NCBI GenBank assembly: GCA_023390175.1 | Contig: JAEWDK010000007.1 | Span: forward strand, 1 to 64,000 | Direction of reading: 5' to 3' | Length of the DNA: 64,000 nt | From: Bacillota bacterium | Lineage (GTDB): Bacteria > Bacillota > Clostridia > Oscillospirales > Acutalibacteraceae | Part shown: one piece after another, positions 1 through 7,313 of the stretch | Layout of the letters: the number at the start of each line of letters is the position of its first letter | Position numbering within the stretch: position 1 is the first letter of the stretch | Position numbers and translations under genes: made by a program | The notes under the pieces: generated by a model | The model's input: only the letters and a program-made list of their open reading frames with translations | Database searches by the model: none | Told to the model about the DNA's origin: nothing

Positions 1-99
1 TTCCGGATAGAATCAGATTCAATACGGCGTCGAGTTGATTTTCAATATCGGGATTCTGCCATTCCGAAGCAAAAGCGGGATGATGGAACCGGCTGGTGG

Positions 100-267
100 C
101 GATAAAAGCGGAGACGGCCAGCTGCCGCGGGTCCTAATATGTTCGAAAATTATGCCGTTTTGTCGGAAGGTTCCAGCCATGCCCTGAAGGAATACCTCCA
201 TCATATTCTCAATCAGATGGAGTCGATTATCCAGCAAGGCATTCGCAGTAAGGCGTTTGTTGATCTA
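100..267 (+). pseudogene. possible TetR-type regulator C-terminal remnant
   Basis: The translation around 139-267 reads as amphipathic helices (FENYAVLSEG, then EYLHHILNQMESIIQQGI) that resemble the ligand-binding C-terminal helices of TetR-family repressors. The reading frame upstream of position 100 is closed by a stop, and no helix-turn-helix region is present in the window. If this reading is right, it is the decayed tail of a regulator for the SDR remnant that follows. The resemblance rests on helix pattern only, so it is weak. Confidence 0.25.
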
Positions 268-322
268 AATTTATTGAATGTTCGGCAAAGACAGGTATCC
301 GTTTTCGGAAGGGAGGAAAACC

Positions 323-652
323 ATGTCCCGGATTTTCATAACCGGTTCTGCCGGAGGCCTGGGACAACGGGCCGCGAATCTTCTCATTCAATCCGGTCAT
401 CGGGTCGTTCTGCATGCCCGCGACGGTAAACGTGCGAAGGATGCCGTGGAAGGCGTGCCGGACAGTCTGAAGAAAGCGCCGAAAACACAGGCATGGCTGG
501 CGGCCGGCACCGATCCGTCCGCCATGGTATCGGGGCGGTATTTTTACCACGGGAGGCCCCGCGCGCATCATCCTGCGGCAGACGATGTTCAGATGCAGGA
601 GCAGTTTCTTGCCGCGTGTGAGAGGTATTCCGGGATCACATTTCCAAAATAG
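323..652 (+). pseudogene. internally deleted short-chain dehydrogenase (SDR) remnant
   Basis: This 109-aa frame starts at an ATG behind a GGGAGG site. Residues 1-30 carry the SDR nucleotide-binding opening (ITGSAGGLGQ). About 25 residues later the sequence jumps to what looks like the C-terminal tail of a much longer SDR (AWLAAGTDPSAMVSGRYFYH, ending in ACERYSGITFP). The catalytic Ser, Tyr-x-x-x-Lys and most of the Rossmann fold are missing. SDRs are normally 240-320 aa, so roughly two thirds of the gene has been lost by an in-frame deletion. The product cannot be an active oxidoreductase. It lies among other broken genes at the left end of the accessory region. Confidence 0.55.
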
Positions 653-705
653 CTTCGCAACAGAGATGTTTTCAATTGAAAAGATAAACTTATGGAGGAA
701 CGAAA

Positions 706-1266
706 ATGAAAGTAATGGCTTTTGTAGGCAGCTCCAGAACGGACGGAAACACTTCAAAAGTAGTCAGCGCGGTTTGCGCGGGTATGAAAGAGAGCGGGTA
801 TTCGGTCGAAATCTGCAATTTGTCGGAACTCAACAACAAGGGATGCCGGGCCTGCGGCTCATGTCAGGCAGGAAAAGTGAAATACTGCGCGGTTGACGAC
901 CGGCTGACGGCTCTTTTGCCGAAGATCGCGGACGCGGACTGCATCGTTTTGGGAACGCCAGTCTACATGATGTACCTGAGCGGGACTGCGAAGAATTTTA
1001 TTGACAGACTGTTCGCGTTTTATGTTCAGTCCAACCATACCGCGAGATGCTTGCCGGGGAAAAAGTATATCACGGTCACCTGCAGTGGCGCGCCTGCGGG
1101 GACCTTCAACAATGTTACGGAATATCTGAATCAGCTTTTCGAAGGCGCATTTCAGATGAAAAATTCAGGTAACATTATCGTTGGTAATGTATTAGGCAAA
1201 GATGATGTTCTCAACCAGCGGGATATTTTGGAATCCGCCAAAGATGTGGGCAGAAAGCTAAAATGA
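706..1266 (+). CDS. flavodoxin-fold NAD(P)H-dependent FMN reductase, iron-sulfur flavoprotein-like
   Basis: This 186-aa protein has the NADPH-dependent FMN reductase/flavodoxin-like fold. The FMN phosphate loop is at residues 8-17 (GSSRTDGNTS) and the flavin-contacting segment TPVYMMYLSG is near residues 86-95. Cysteines C47, C50, C53 and C61 form CX2CX2CX7C, the spacing found in archaeal and clostridial iron-sulfur flavoproteins, so a [4Fe-4S] cluster is plausible. The product is probably a cytoplasmic electron-transfer flavoprotein or quinone/nitro reductase; the physiological partner is unknown. The start follows a clear GGAGG at about 693. The stop overlaps the ATG of the excisionase remnant that follows. 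Confidence 0.85.
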   Translation: MKVMAFVGSSRTDGNTSKVVSAVCAGMKESGYSVEICNLSELNNKGCRACGSCQAGKVKYCAVDDRLTALLPKIADADCIVLGTPVYMMYLSGTAKNFIDRLFAFYVQSNHTARCLPGKKYITVTCSGAPAGTFNNVTEYLNQLFEGAFQMKNSGNIIVGNVLGKDDVLNQRDILESAKDVGRKLK

Positions 1267-1538
1267 TCACGCGCATCAATGAATACGAGACAAAAAGATA
1301 CAGCGACTCGGCAAGAACCATATTACAGCATTGCAGTCAAAGCGGAGCAAAGGATAAAGCAGAGACGCTCACCATTCCGGAAGCCATCAAACTGCTGCGG
1401 ATCGGCATCAATCAGACCTATCGCTCACCACGGGGGTGGATGACTGGAAAGCATCTGGCTCCCAAGTGGTCAGTTGTGGCGTTTCTGGCCGAAAATAACC
1501 CGTGGCAGGTTTTGTACCGCTTGACGCTTTTTTTATAA
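1263..1538 (+). pseudogene. degenerate excisionase-like HTH gene (xis remnant)
   Basis: This 91-aa frame contains TIPEAIKLLRIGINQTYR near residues 37-54. It is nearly identical to the helix-turn-helix of the intact excisionase at 7557-7874 and is followed by the same SVVAFLxENNP segment. The intervening wing region (LARSGRLGSIRVTNKV in the other copy) is scrambled and shortened. The first 35 residues are unrelated to the other copy. Nucleotide similarity continues past the shared AAAATAACCCGTG motif to the TTGACG at about 1523, then ends. It is probably a relic of a related integrative element, and a functional DNA-binding protein is unlikely. Confidence 0.6.
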
Positions 1539-1679
1539 GAGCTGTCGGTCAGATAGAGCGCTCCTAAAGGATTATGCGCCAAGACCCTGCCATTTACAGC
1601 AAACACAGTAACCAGTACCTATGAGTATTGGATAAAAAGAGAATTGTGACCAACACATAAGCCCAAGACTTAGGAAAGC

Positions 1680-2486
1680 TTAATCTTTGTGGTTCATATG
1701 CCCCAAAATACCGGATATTTCCATTGAAGCAGCTCGAATGTCAGGCGCGTGCTTTCGGATAAATTCGTCATTGATGTGAAACACCGTGCCCGTCACACTG
1801 AGGCCCGCCACGATTTTACCCGTAAAATCCCTTATGGGAAATGCAACACATCGCGCACCAATTTCACATTCCTCGTTGTCAAGCGCGTACCCGCTGCAGC
1901 GGGCCTCTTCCAGTGTGCTTCGAACGGCTTCCGGACTTGTCAGCGTGTTTTTGGTAAAGCGCGTAAGTGGCTCGTCTTGAAAAAAAACGTCGAGCTCTTC
2001 CGGAGAGCGGTTCAAAAGGAACAACTTTCCCACTCCGGTGCAGTGGAGCGGCGAACTGCTCCCAATTCTCTGAAGCGACTTGATCATATGATCCGGTCCG
2101 TCTACGACCTCAATATAAACCGCGCGTTTTTCTTGCTCCACGGCAAGACAAACCGATTCACCGCAGTGGCGCATCAGCTTTTCCATCACGGGTAAGGCTA
2201 TGCGATTGAGGGGAGTAGCACTGCGAATCTGGCTAGACAGGCGACACAGCTGAAAAGTAAGAAAATATTTTTGGCTCTGCGCATCCTGTCCGACATAACC
2301 AAGACCAATCAGCGTGCGTAAGAAACGGAGCGTCGTGCTGGACGGGCACCCGACAAGCTCCGCTAATTTCCCGAGCGGGACAGGCTCTCGGTAAGAAGCC
2401 ATTGCCTCCAGAATACGAAAGGTCTTTTCCACCGAACGGTTTTCCTTCAGCGGACCGCTTTGATGAGAAGCTCCTTGATTTGTCAT
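1680..2486 (-). CDS. IclR-family transcriptional regulator
   Basis: This 268-aa protein has an N-terminal winged helix-turn-helix (SVEKTFRILEAMASYREPVPLGKLAELVG, about residues 19-47; quoted in part: SVEKTFRILEAMA) and a C-terminal IclR effector-binding GAF-like domain (about residues 90-265). The domain includes the typical IGSSSPLHCTGVGKL and RDFTGKIVAGLSVTG segments. IclR proteins are dimeric and respond to small carboxylic or aromatic acids. The chosen ATG overlaps the stop of the upstream dehydrogenase gene (ATGA), implying translational coupling; a GTG nine bases further upstream is an alternative. The pairing suggests that it controls this dehydrogenase gene in response to a 2-hydroxy or 2-keto acid; the substrate is unknown. 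Confidence 0.9.
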   Translation of the reverse strand: MTNQGASHQSGPLKENRSVEKTFRILEAMASYREPVPLGKLAELVGCPSSTTLRFLRTLIGLGYVGQDAQSQKYFLTFQLCRLSSQIRSATPLNRIALPVMEKLMRHCGESVCLAVEQEKRAVYIEVVDGPDHMIKSLQRIGSSSPLHCTGVGKLFLLNRSPEELDVFFQDEPLTRFTKNTLTSPEAVRSTLEEARCSGYALDNEECEIGARCVAFPIRDFTGKIVAGLSVTGTVFHINDEFIRKHAPDIRAASMEISGILGHMNHKD

Positions 2487-3439
2487 AGCGAACACACATT
2501 TTTCGGCTTTCCGGCGAGGAATGCCTCCACATTTTCAAATTCAATTTTAGCCCGGCGCAGCATCGACTCCTCCGAAGCAAACGCCACATGAGGAGTAAGA
2601 ACAGTGTTTTTCGCGTGCAGGAGAGGGTCATCTACCGGGATAGGCGGCTCAACATCGAAGACGTCGATGCCCGCGCCGGCAAGCTTTTCGCTGTTCAGCG
2701 CGTCGGCCAATGCCTGGTTATCTACAATTGCGCCGCGCGCGCAGTTGAGAAAGACGGCTCCGGTTTTCATCTGATGGAACTGTTCCGCCCCAAAGAATTT
2801 TCTGGTTTCGGCATTGAGAGGAAGATGCAGGGAAACGATGTCGCTTTGCCTCAATAATTCCGGAAGGTCAACGAAATGAATGCCGGCGGCGATCGCTTCT
2901 TCCGACTCATGACGCGCATATCCGAGCAGATTTGCACCGAATGCACCGAATAGCTGCGCTGCGCGGATGCCGATTCGGCCTGTGCCGACGATGCCGACCG
3001 TGCGGCCGCAAATTTCATTACCCATTCGTCCGGCAGAAGTCCCGCCGCTCCGGACGGCTTGGTCGGCCGGCAGAATATGGCGCAGAACGTCAATTGCAAG
3101 ACCAATCGTCAGCTCCGCAACGGTCTCATTGGAATATCCGGCACAATTGCAGATTGTGATGCCTTTCTGTTTGCAGGCTGTAAGACCAACATGATCAATT
3201 CCTGTAAATGCAACCGCCACCATTTTCAACTTTTCAGCGGATTCAATTACTTCGTCCGGATAAGGGGTGTTCGCGATCATAACAACGTCGGCGCCTTTCG
3301 AACGTTCGATCAATTCCTTTTTTTCGGTGGTCCTTGTGTCATAGTAGCAAAATTCATGCCCGGCTTTTGTCAGTCCCGCTGAAAGCTCATGGACGACGTT
3401 TTCCGGTATCCCAAGGGGTTCCAGAAGGTTAATTTTCAT
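2483..3439 (-). CDS. D-isomer-specific 2-hydroxyacid dehydrogenase
   Basis: This 318-aa NAD(P)-dependent oxidoreductase interconverts a 2-keto acid and a D-2-hydroxy acid. The coenzyme-binding glycine loop GTGRIGIRAAQLFG lies at about residues 149-162. The catalytic arginine is in LNCARGAIVD, the glutamate in GIDVFDVEPP and the histidine in LTPHVAFASEE. Length and motif order fit the phosphoglycerate/hydroxypyruvate/formate dehydrogenase superfamily. The longer frame starts at 3511, but the ATG at 3439 follows an AAGGAAG site and matches the usual family N-terminus (MKINLLEPLG). It is the first gene of a two-gene operon with the IclR regulator. The actual substrate cannot be read from the sequence. 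Confidence 0.9.
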   Translation of the reverse strand: MKINLLEPLGIPENVVHELSAGLTKAGHEFCYYDTRTTEKKELIERSKGADVVMIANTPYPDEVIESAEKLKMVAVAFTGIDHVGLTACKQKGITICNCAGYSNETVAELTIGLAIDVLRHILPADQAVRSGGTSAGRMGNEICGRTVGIVGTGRIGIRAAQLFGAFGANLLGYARHESEEAIAAGIHFVDLPELLRQSDIVSLHLPLNAETRKFFGAEQFHQMKTGAVFLNCARGAIVDNQALADALNSEKLAGAGIDVFDVEPPIPVDDPLLHAKNTVLTPHVAFASEESMLRRAKIEFENVEAFLAGKPKNVCSL

Positions 3440-3555
3440 TGCAGATCTTCCTTTCCATTTGTAAATTTCACTTTGTGAAACCTGTTTCTCTTTTTGAAAC
3501 CAGTGTAGCATGCTGCGCTGCTTCTGTCAAATGAATTTCAAATACAGATTTAGCG

Positions 3556-4470
3556 TTATAAGCGATGCATTGTGGAAGAAATAGATGGTGACTCTTGAAT
3601 CACGGAAAGAAATTTCTCTGCCAGAGGGGAGGCGGGCTCTCCTTTTCGCATGCATACAACAATCTCGTTGATCAGATTGACTCCCTTTACATAAATCCGC
3701 GCCAATTTTTCGTCGGCGACAAGTTCTCTGGCCGCGATGGCGGGACAAAAATTGACTCCATACCCGGAGGCGGATGCCATAAGCGTTTCATGCAGCCCGT
3801 CAAACTCGAGTGTGATTCTCGGCAGACTCAGATGAAAGGTATGACACAGGGCTTCCAGCCGAAGCCTGTTATAGCTCCCTTTTTCCCGCATGACAAAAGG
3901 CTCCAATACGATTTCGCTCAGGCCGACTGTTTTGTTTGCATATTTATGGTTCGGCGGAGCGACAAACCAAAGCTCGTCCTCCATGATCTTTTGAACGGTA
4001 ATCTGATTCTTGTGGATCACTCCACCGCCGCCAAGTATGGCGATGTCAGTTTGATAGCCGATCAAGCGGTTTACGGCATCTTCCGTATTGCTTGTTGTGA
4101 CTTCAATGCGGATATCCTCGCTAAGCTGTTTTAACTCGGCTGCCCAGGCCGGTATCAGATAATTTGACGCCAGATAATTTCCGGTTATTTTCAGCAGACC
4201 ACATTTCCCATCCTTATAGTTTTTTACCATTGCTTCCATGGACTCCTCAAGGTGAAAGAGATGGTCTGCCTCCCTCATCAATTGTTCCCCTATTTCACTT
4301 AACCGGATTCCTCTGCCTTGCGGCAAAAACAGAGTTACGCCCAATTCTCTCTCAAACTTTTTAATCTGTGAAGTAATCGCGGGCTGGCTGATCCGAAGCA
4401 GGTCGGATGCCAGCGTGACGCTGTTATTTTTAGCCGCCGTATAAAATAATCTCAATCCATGCAAATTCAT
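3556..4470 (-). CDS. LysR-family transcriptional regulator
   Basis: This 304-aa protein has the LysR winged HTH at residues 1-60 (FYTAAKNNSVTLASDLLRIS, then QPAITSQIKKFERELGVTLF). A periplasmic-binding-protein-like effector domain spans about residues 90-295. It is divergent from the DJ-1/PfpI gene at 4604. The 133-bp intergenic region holds a T-N11-A type inverted repeat at 4500-4520. The usual LysR arrangement would make it an activator of the divergent gene and a repressor of its own. The inducer is unknown. Confidence 0.9.
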   Translation of the reverse strand: MNLHGLRLFYTAAKNNSVTLASDLLRISQPAITSQIKKFERELGVTLFLPQGRGIRLSEIGEQLMREADHLFHLEESMEAMVKNYKDGKCGLLKITGNYLASNYLIPAWAAELKQLSEDIRIEVTTSNTEDAVNRLIGYQTDIAILGGGGVIHKNQITVQKIMEDELWFVAPPNHKYANKTVGLSEIVLEPFVMREKGSYNRLRLEALCHTFHLSLPRITLEFDGLHETLMASASGYGVNFCPAIAARELVADEKLARIYVKGVNLINEIVVCMRKGEPASPLAEKFLSVIQESPSISSTMHRL

Positions 4471-4499
4471 TTCAACAGCCTCCTCTTATATATTTTATT

Positions 4500-4520
4500 T
4501 ATGTATTACAAGAAAACATA
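4500..4520. promoter_or_regulatory. candidate LysR-type box (TATGT-N11-ACATA)
   Basis: An inverted repeat TATGT at 4500-4504 and ACATA at 4516-4520, separated by 11 bases, matches the T-N11-A architecture of LysR-type operators. It sits in the divergent intergenic region between the LysR gene and the DJ-1/PfpI gene, about 30 bp upstream of the LysR start. The surrounding DNA is very AT-rich, so chance similarity is possible. Confidence 0.45.
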
Positions 4521-4603
4521 TATTATACAAATGATATTTTTTATTTTATACTGTTTTCAGCAGATGTAAAGAGAAAAGCAAACGATGCAGGAGGAATACT
4601 ACG

Positions 4604-5341
4604 ATGAGTGACAGCAAAGGCGTTTTTGATGATTTAACGGTTGCCATACTGGCGTTTCCGGGCGCGGAAGAACTGGATGTATTCGGGCCTTATGAAGTGT
4701 TTTGGTGGATTTCAACCTTTCAGGATTATCCTCCCGACAAAATGATCTCACAAACAGAATTTCAGAAAACCTTCCGTGCGCATGAAGGCACAAACCCACA
4801 TGTTTTTACGGTTGGCCCCAGCGACATGGAATACCAGATGTCATCCGGAATCAGATTTCGGCCGGCTTACACGTACGATAATGCTCCGGAGGCAAACGTC
4901 GTGGTAGTTCCGGGCGGCCATGGTTCATGGAAATTTGATGAGTTGAAAGCCAATGGAACGTTTGATTATGTCAAAAAGGTAGCCACCGCACCGCAGAATC
5001 AATATATTGTCGCCGTTTGCAGCGGCTCCTTTATTCTGGGCAAGCTTGGACTGCTGAACAACCGCTACTGCTCGGTGAATCATACGCTCTATGATTCCTT
5101 TGAGGAACAGATCCCACAAGCAAAGCTGATCAGAGATGCCGGTCTGAGTTTCGTTCAGGACGGTAACATTTTGACTAGCAACGCACCGGCGTCCGGCTTG
5201 GCCGTGTCGCTTCAGCTGGTGACGGATCACTGCGGGACTGGTTATAAAAACAACATTAAGAATTTGTTATCCTATGCGCCGGTAACCGAGATCACAGGGG
5301 TAGTTCTGAAAAATGGAAAACTTCAGCATGTCGGTATTTAA
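4604..5341 (+). CDS. DJ-1/PfpI (ThiJ) family protein
   Basis: This 245-aa protein belongs to the DJ-1/PfpI superfamily (glutamine-amidotransferase-like fold). It has a D/E-rich first loop (FPGAEELDVFGPYEVF, residues 18-33), VVPGGHGS near residue 104 and the nucleophile elbow AVCSGSFILG with Cys139. His160 follows in SVNHTLYD. The closest functional groups are isonitrile hydratase-like and chaperone/hydrolase-like ThiJ proteins. No AraC HTH is fused. The start is set by GGAGG at about 4591. It is divergent from a LysR regulator that probably controls it. The reaction is not determinable. Confidence 0.85.
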   Translation: MSDSKGVFDDLTVAILAFPGAEELDVFGPYEVFWWISTFQDYPPDKMISQTEFQKTFRAHEGTNPHVFTVGPSDMEYQMSSGIRFRPAYTYDNAPEANVVVVPGGHGSWKFDELKANGTFDYVKKVATAPQNQYIVAVCSGSFILGKLGLLNNRYCSVNHTLYDSFEEQIPQAKLIRDAGLSFVQDGNILTSNAPASGLAVSLQLVTDHCGTGYKNNIKNLLSYAPVTEITGVVLKNGKLQHVGI

Positions 5342-5407
5342 GATGCAACCCCTGTCGTGGATATTTGCGGTTGAATAACGTATGTCGTTTATAGAAAATA
5401 AAATACG

Positions 5408-5495
5408 CCAAGAGCAAATCTGCCAAAAGGTAGAGACGCAAAGCCATAGGATCTAAGGTGCTGGTTAAAGCGCTATGACAGCCTGGCTGCCGATT
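5408..5495 (+). ncRNA. cyclic-di-GMP-I (GEMM-I) riboswitch aptamer
   Basis: The conserved GEMM-I core is readable. GACGCAAAGCC lies at about 5434-5444, followed by ATAGG, CTAAGG at about 5453-5458, a variable P3 hairpin, then CTATGACAGCCTGGCTGCC at 5473-5491. CATAG and CTATG pair to close one helix, and CTGCC/GGTAG close the other arm with an AAAA loop. The motif order and the tetraloop/receptor arrangement are those of the clostridial c-di-GMP-I class. A Rho-independent terminator follows within 10 bases, so the expression platform is transcriptional. No full-length gene is downstream. Confidence 0.88.
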
Positions 5496-5503
5496 GTCGT
5501 AAC

Positions 5504-5540
5504 AAAAGCCTGCCCATCCATGGGCGGGCTTTTGCTCTTT
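5504..5540 (+). terminator. riboswitch-associated Rho-independent terminator
   Basis: A 14-bp stem (AAAAGCCTGCCCAT paired with ATGGGCGGGCTTTT, one G-U) with a 2-nt loop is followed by a T-rich tract. It lies directly behind the c-di-GMP-I aptamer and is its likely expression platform. Confidence 0.85.
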
Positions 5541-5612
5541 TACGATCATGTGCTTTTTGATACTGTGGGCTTTTGTCTCCTTTTGCTTGCGGCGATAGGA
5601 GGAGCTTCACAA

Positions 5613-5651
5613 ATGAAAAGAAGCACTGACAGAATGCGGAGGTTGAAATAA
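5613..5651 (+). CDS. 12-codon ORF downstream of the riboswitch
   Basis: ATG at 5613 is preceded at a good distance by AGGAGGAG (about 5598-5604). It opens a 12-codon frame (MKRSTDRMRRLK) ending in TAA at 5651. A strong terminator follows at 5692-5734. The frame could be a genuine micropeptide, the truncated start of a lost c-di-GMP-controlled gene, or a chance frame behind an inherited ribosome binding site. The basic composition gives no function. Confidence 0.3.
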   Translation: MKRSTDRMRRLK

Positions 5652-5691
5652 AGACCTCGCTCTCAGAGTACTCCAACCATATAAAAGCCTA

Positions 5692-5734
5692 AAAAAATCA
5701 GCAGTTTGCAATACGCAAGCTGCTGACTTTTTTA
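5692..5734 (+). terminator. Rho-independent terminator closing the riboswitch cassette
   Basis: A 12-bp stem (TCAGCAGTTTGC with GCAAGCTGCTGA) with a 5-nt loop is flanked by A-runs and a T-run, so it can act on both strands. It terminates the short transcription unit controlled by the c-di-GMP riboswitch. Confidence 0.85.
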
Positions 5735-5886
5735 ATCCGACTTTTTTCTTGCAATTTCGACACAGTTGTATTTCCTTTACGTTCCATTGGATACTCTTGG
5801 AAAATCAAAGGAAATGCCTTCGCTGTCGTTCTCCGCCTGTTCTTCATTTCCGGATTTCAGCAATCACGAAATGGAGGACAAGCCTT

Positions 5887-6336
5887 ATGGCGAAGTATCA
5901 GAAAAAGACAAATTACCGGGAGAAGTATCCCGCTGTAAGTAAAGAAATCATTGAGACTTTAGAGAAAAGCGATCGGCGGATGGAGTACCTGCAGTATGAC
6001 ATCAAGGTCGAGCGATGCCGAATTGATTCCGCCAGTGGAACTGTTACATATCTCCCCAGCCGGGAAGATTCCTACGAACGGCTTCTGGAGGAAAACAGGC
6101 AGTTCGCCGCCGGTGACGAAAGCGTGGATGACGCCGTGATTAAGACCGTGATGATTGAAAAAATGCTGACCTGTCTCAAGCAACTCAGCACAGAGGAGCA
6201 GGAACTGATCACCGCTCTGTTTTTCAAAGGCAAAAGTGAGCGGCAGTTGTCTGCAGAAACGAATATTCATTTTATGACCATCCATGACAGAAAGATAAAG
6301 ATCCTCGGAAAATTAAAAAAGATGATGGAAAATTAA
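5887..6336 (+). CDS. sigma-70 region 4-like HTH protein of an integrative element
   Basis: This 149-aa protein has a charged coiled N-terminus and a C-terminal sigma region 4-like helix-turn-helix (about residues 100-145: LSTEEQELITALFFKGKS, ERQLSAETNIHFMTIHDRKI). Such small RinA/ArpU/sigma-like proteins are common in Firmicute phage and conjugative elements, where they control late or transfer genes. The ATG follows GGAGG at about 5873. It is the first gene of the element module that leads to the integrase. A terminator lies 14 nt after its stop. Its target promoter is unknown. Confidence 0.7.
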   Translation: MAKYQKKTNYREKYPAVSKEIIETLEKSDRRMEYLQYDIKVERCRIDSASGTVTYLPSREDSYERLLEENRQFAAGDESVDDAVIKTVMIEKMLTCLKQLSTEEQELITALFFKGKSERQLSAETNIHFMTIHDRKIKILGKLKKMMEN

Positions 6337-6349
6337 ATTTTTTTCGTGC

Positions 6350-6389
6350 AACCCCTTCGCTTAACGGGTAAGTAAGTGAGGGGGTTTTT
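6350..6389 (+). terminator. Rho-independent terminator
   Basis: AACCCC at 6350-6355 pairs with GGGGTT at 6381-6386, with additional inner pairing (CTTA/TAAG), followed by five T. It closes the sigma-like gene. Confidence 0.7.
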
Positions 6390-6794
6390 CTATTCCCTCG
6401 TTGTTCCTTGAAAATTTCATATCCGGCAGCATAAATACATGAGCTGTCTGGCCGTGATGAGCGGCAGCGACAATGACGGGCGCGCCAGGACTACCTGCGG
6501 ATGGGTGACAGACATCCGTCGAACCGATGGTATCGAAGGCGACGAGCGGCAAGGCCCGGTCATAAAACAGCCTGTGGTGGGCTGTTTCGCAATGAAACGG
6601 ACAGTGCCAACGCTACTTCCGTCCAGCCACAGACTCAAGCAATGGGGGCGGCTCGCAGAGATCCTGGGAGAGGTGAGATTCCTATGGCGTTTGCTTAACC
6701 GGCAAACCGTTTATGCTGCCGCCCTAGCTTCGGGAAGCAGTGCCGAATAGAAGCGTCCAATCGAGAAAATGAAGAACAAGTTTTATATAGATCC
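6390..6794. other. about 400 bp without a recognisable gene
   Basis: The frames are short and unlike known proteins. The stretch is GC-rich compared with the flanking AT-rich intergenic DNA and contains local inverted repeats, for example GTTTGC/GCAAAC at about 6687-6705. It could be a decayed element gene or a structured RNA; neither can be established from the sequence. Confidence 0.4.
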
Positions 6795-6826
6795 GAGGGA
6801 CAGCCACGCCCAAATGGCTGTCCCTC
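6795..6826. repeat. perfect 12-bp inverted repeat upstream of mazF
   Basis: GAGGGACAGCCA at 6795-6806 is perfectly repeated in inverse at 6815-6826 around an 8-nt loop. It lies 28 bp before the MazF start and is not followed by a T-run. It could be an RNA hairpin shielding the translation start region, or an operator. Confidence 0.6.
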
Positions 6827-6854
6827 GTTACATACAGTGGCGGAGGTACCCGGT

Positions 6855-7313
6855 ATGAATGTGAACAGAGGCGATATTTTCTATGCAGATTTGACGCCGG
6901 TAGTGGGCTGTGAACAGGGCGGTATACGCCCTGCGTTGATTATTCAGAATGACATTGGCAACCGATACAGTCCCACCGTAATCGTTGCAGCCATCACCAG
7001 CCGCGTAGAAAAGAATCCTTTGCCTACCCACGTGCCGCTAACGGGAGAGCATATCGGACTTCGGCAAAACTCCATCGTCATGTTGGAGCAGATTCGCACC
7101 ATTGATCGCTCCCGCCTGCGTGAGTACTTGGGATGCGTCGGCGGTGAGTGCCTTCGGAATGTTGACGTGGCCCTGGACGTCAGCCTGGGGCTCTTAATAG
7201 AACAACCTGAGACAAAGGAGGAGCAGTATGAAACGAGCATGGCTTTATTGCCGTATAGACGCGCCGGAGGATCGAAACGGCGCTCTAAAGAGGCAGGAAA
7301 AACAGCTTTATGA
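6855..7313 (+). CDS. mazF: MazF/PemK-family mRNA interferase toxin
   Basis: Residues 1-115 are a typical MazF: NRGDIFYADLTPVVGCEQGG opens the SH3-like barrel, IRPALIIQND follows, then TVIVAAITS and LPTHVPL, then SIVMLEQIRTIDRSRL. MazF cleaves mRNA at short sequence motifs. The start is the ATG after GGAGG at 6842. The family is usually about 110-120 aa. Here the frame runs to 152 aa through a non-conserved basic tail that overlaps the next gene by 86 nt, so a short extension or old frameshift is likely. No MazE-like antitoxin gene precedes it. Confidence 0.85.
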   Translation: MNVNRGDIFYADLTPVVGCEQGGIRPALIIQNDIGNRYSPTVIVAAITSRVEKNPLPTHVPLTGEHIGLRQNSIVMLEQIRTIDRSRLREYLGCVGGECLRNVDVALDVSLGLLIEQPETKEEQYETSMALLPYRRAGGSKRRSKEAGKTAL

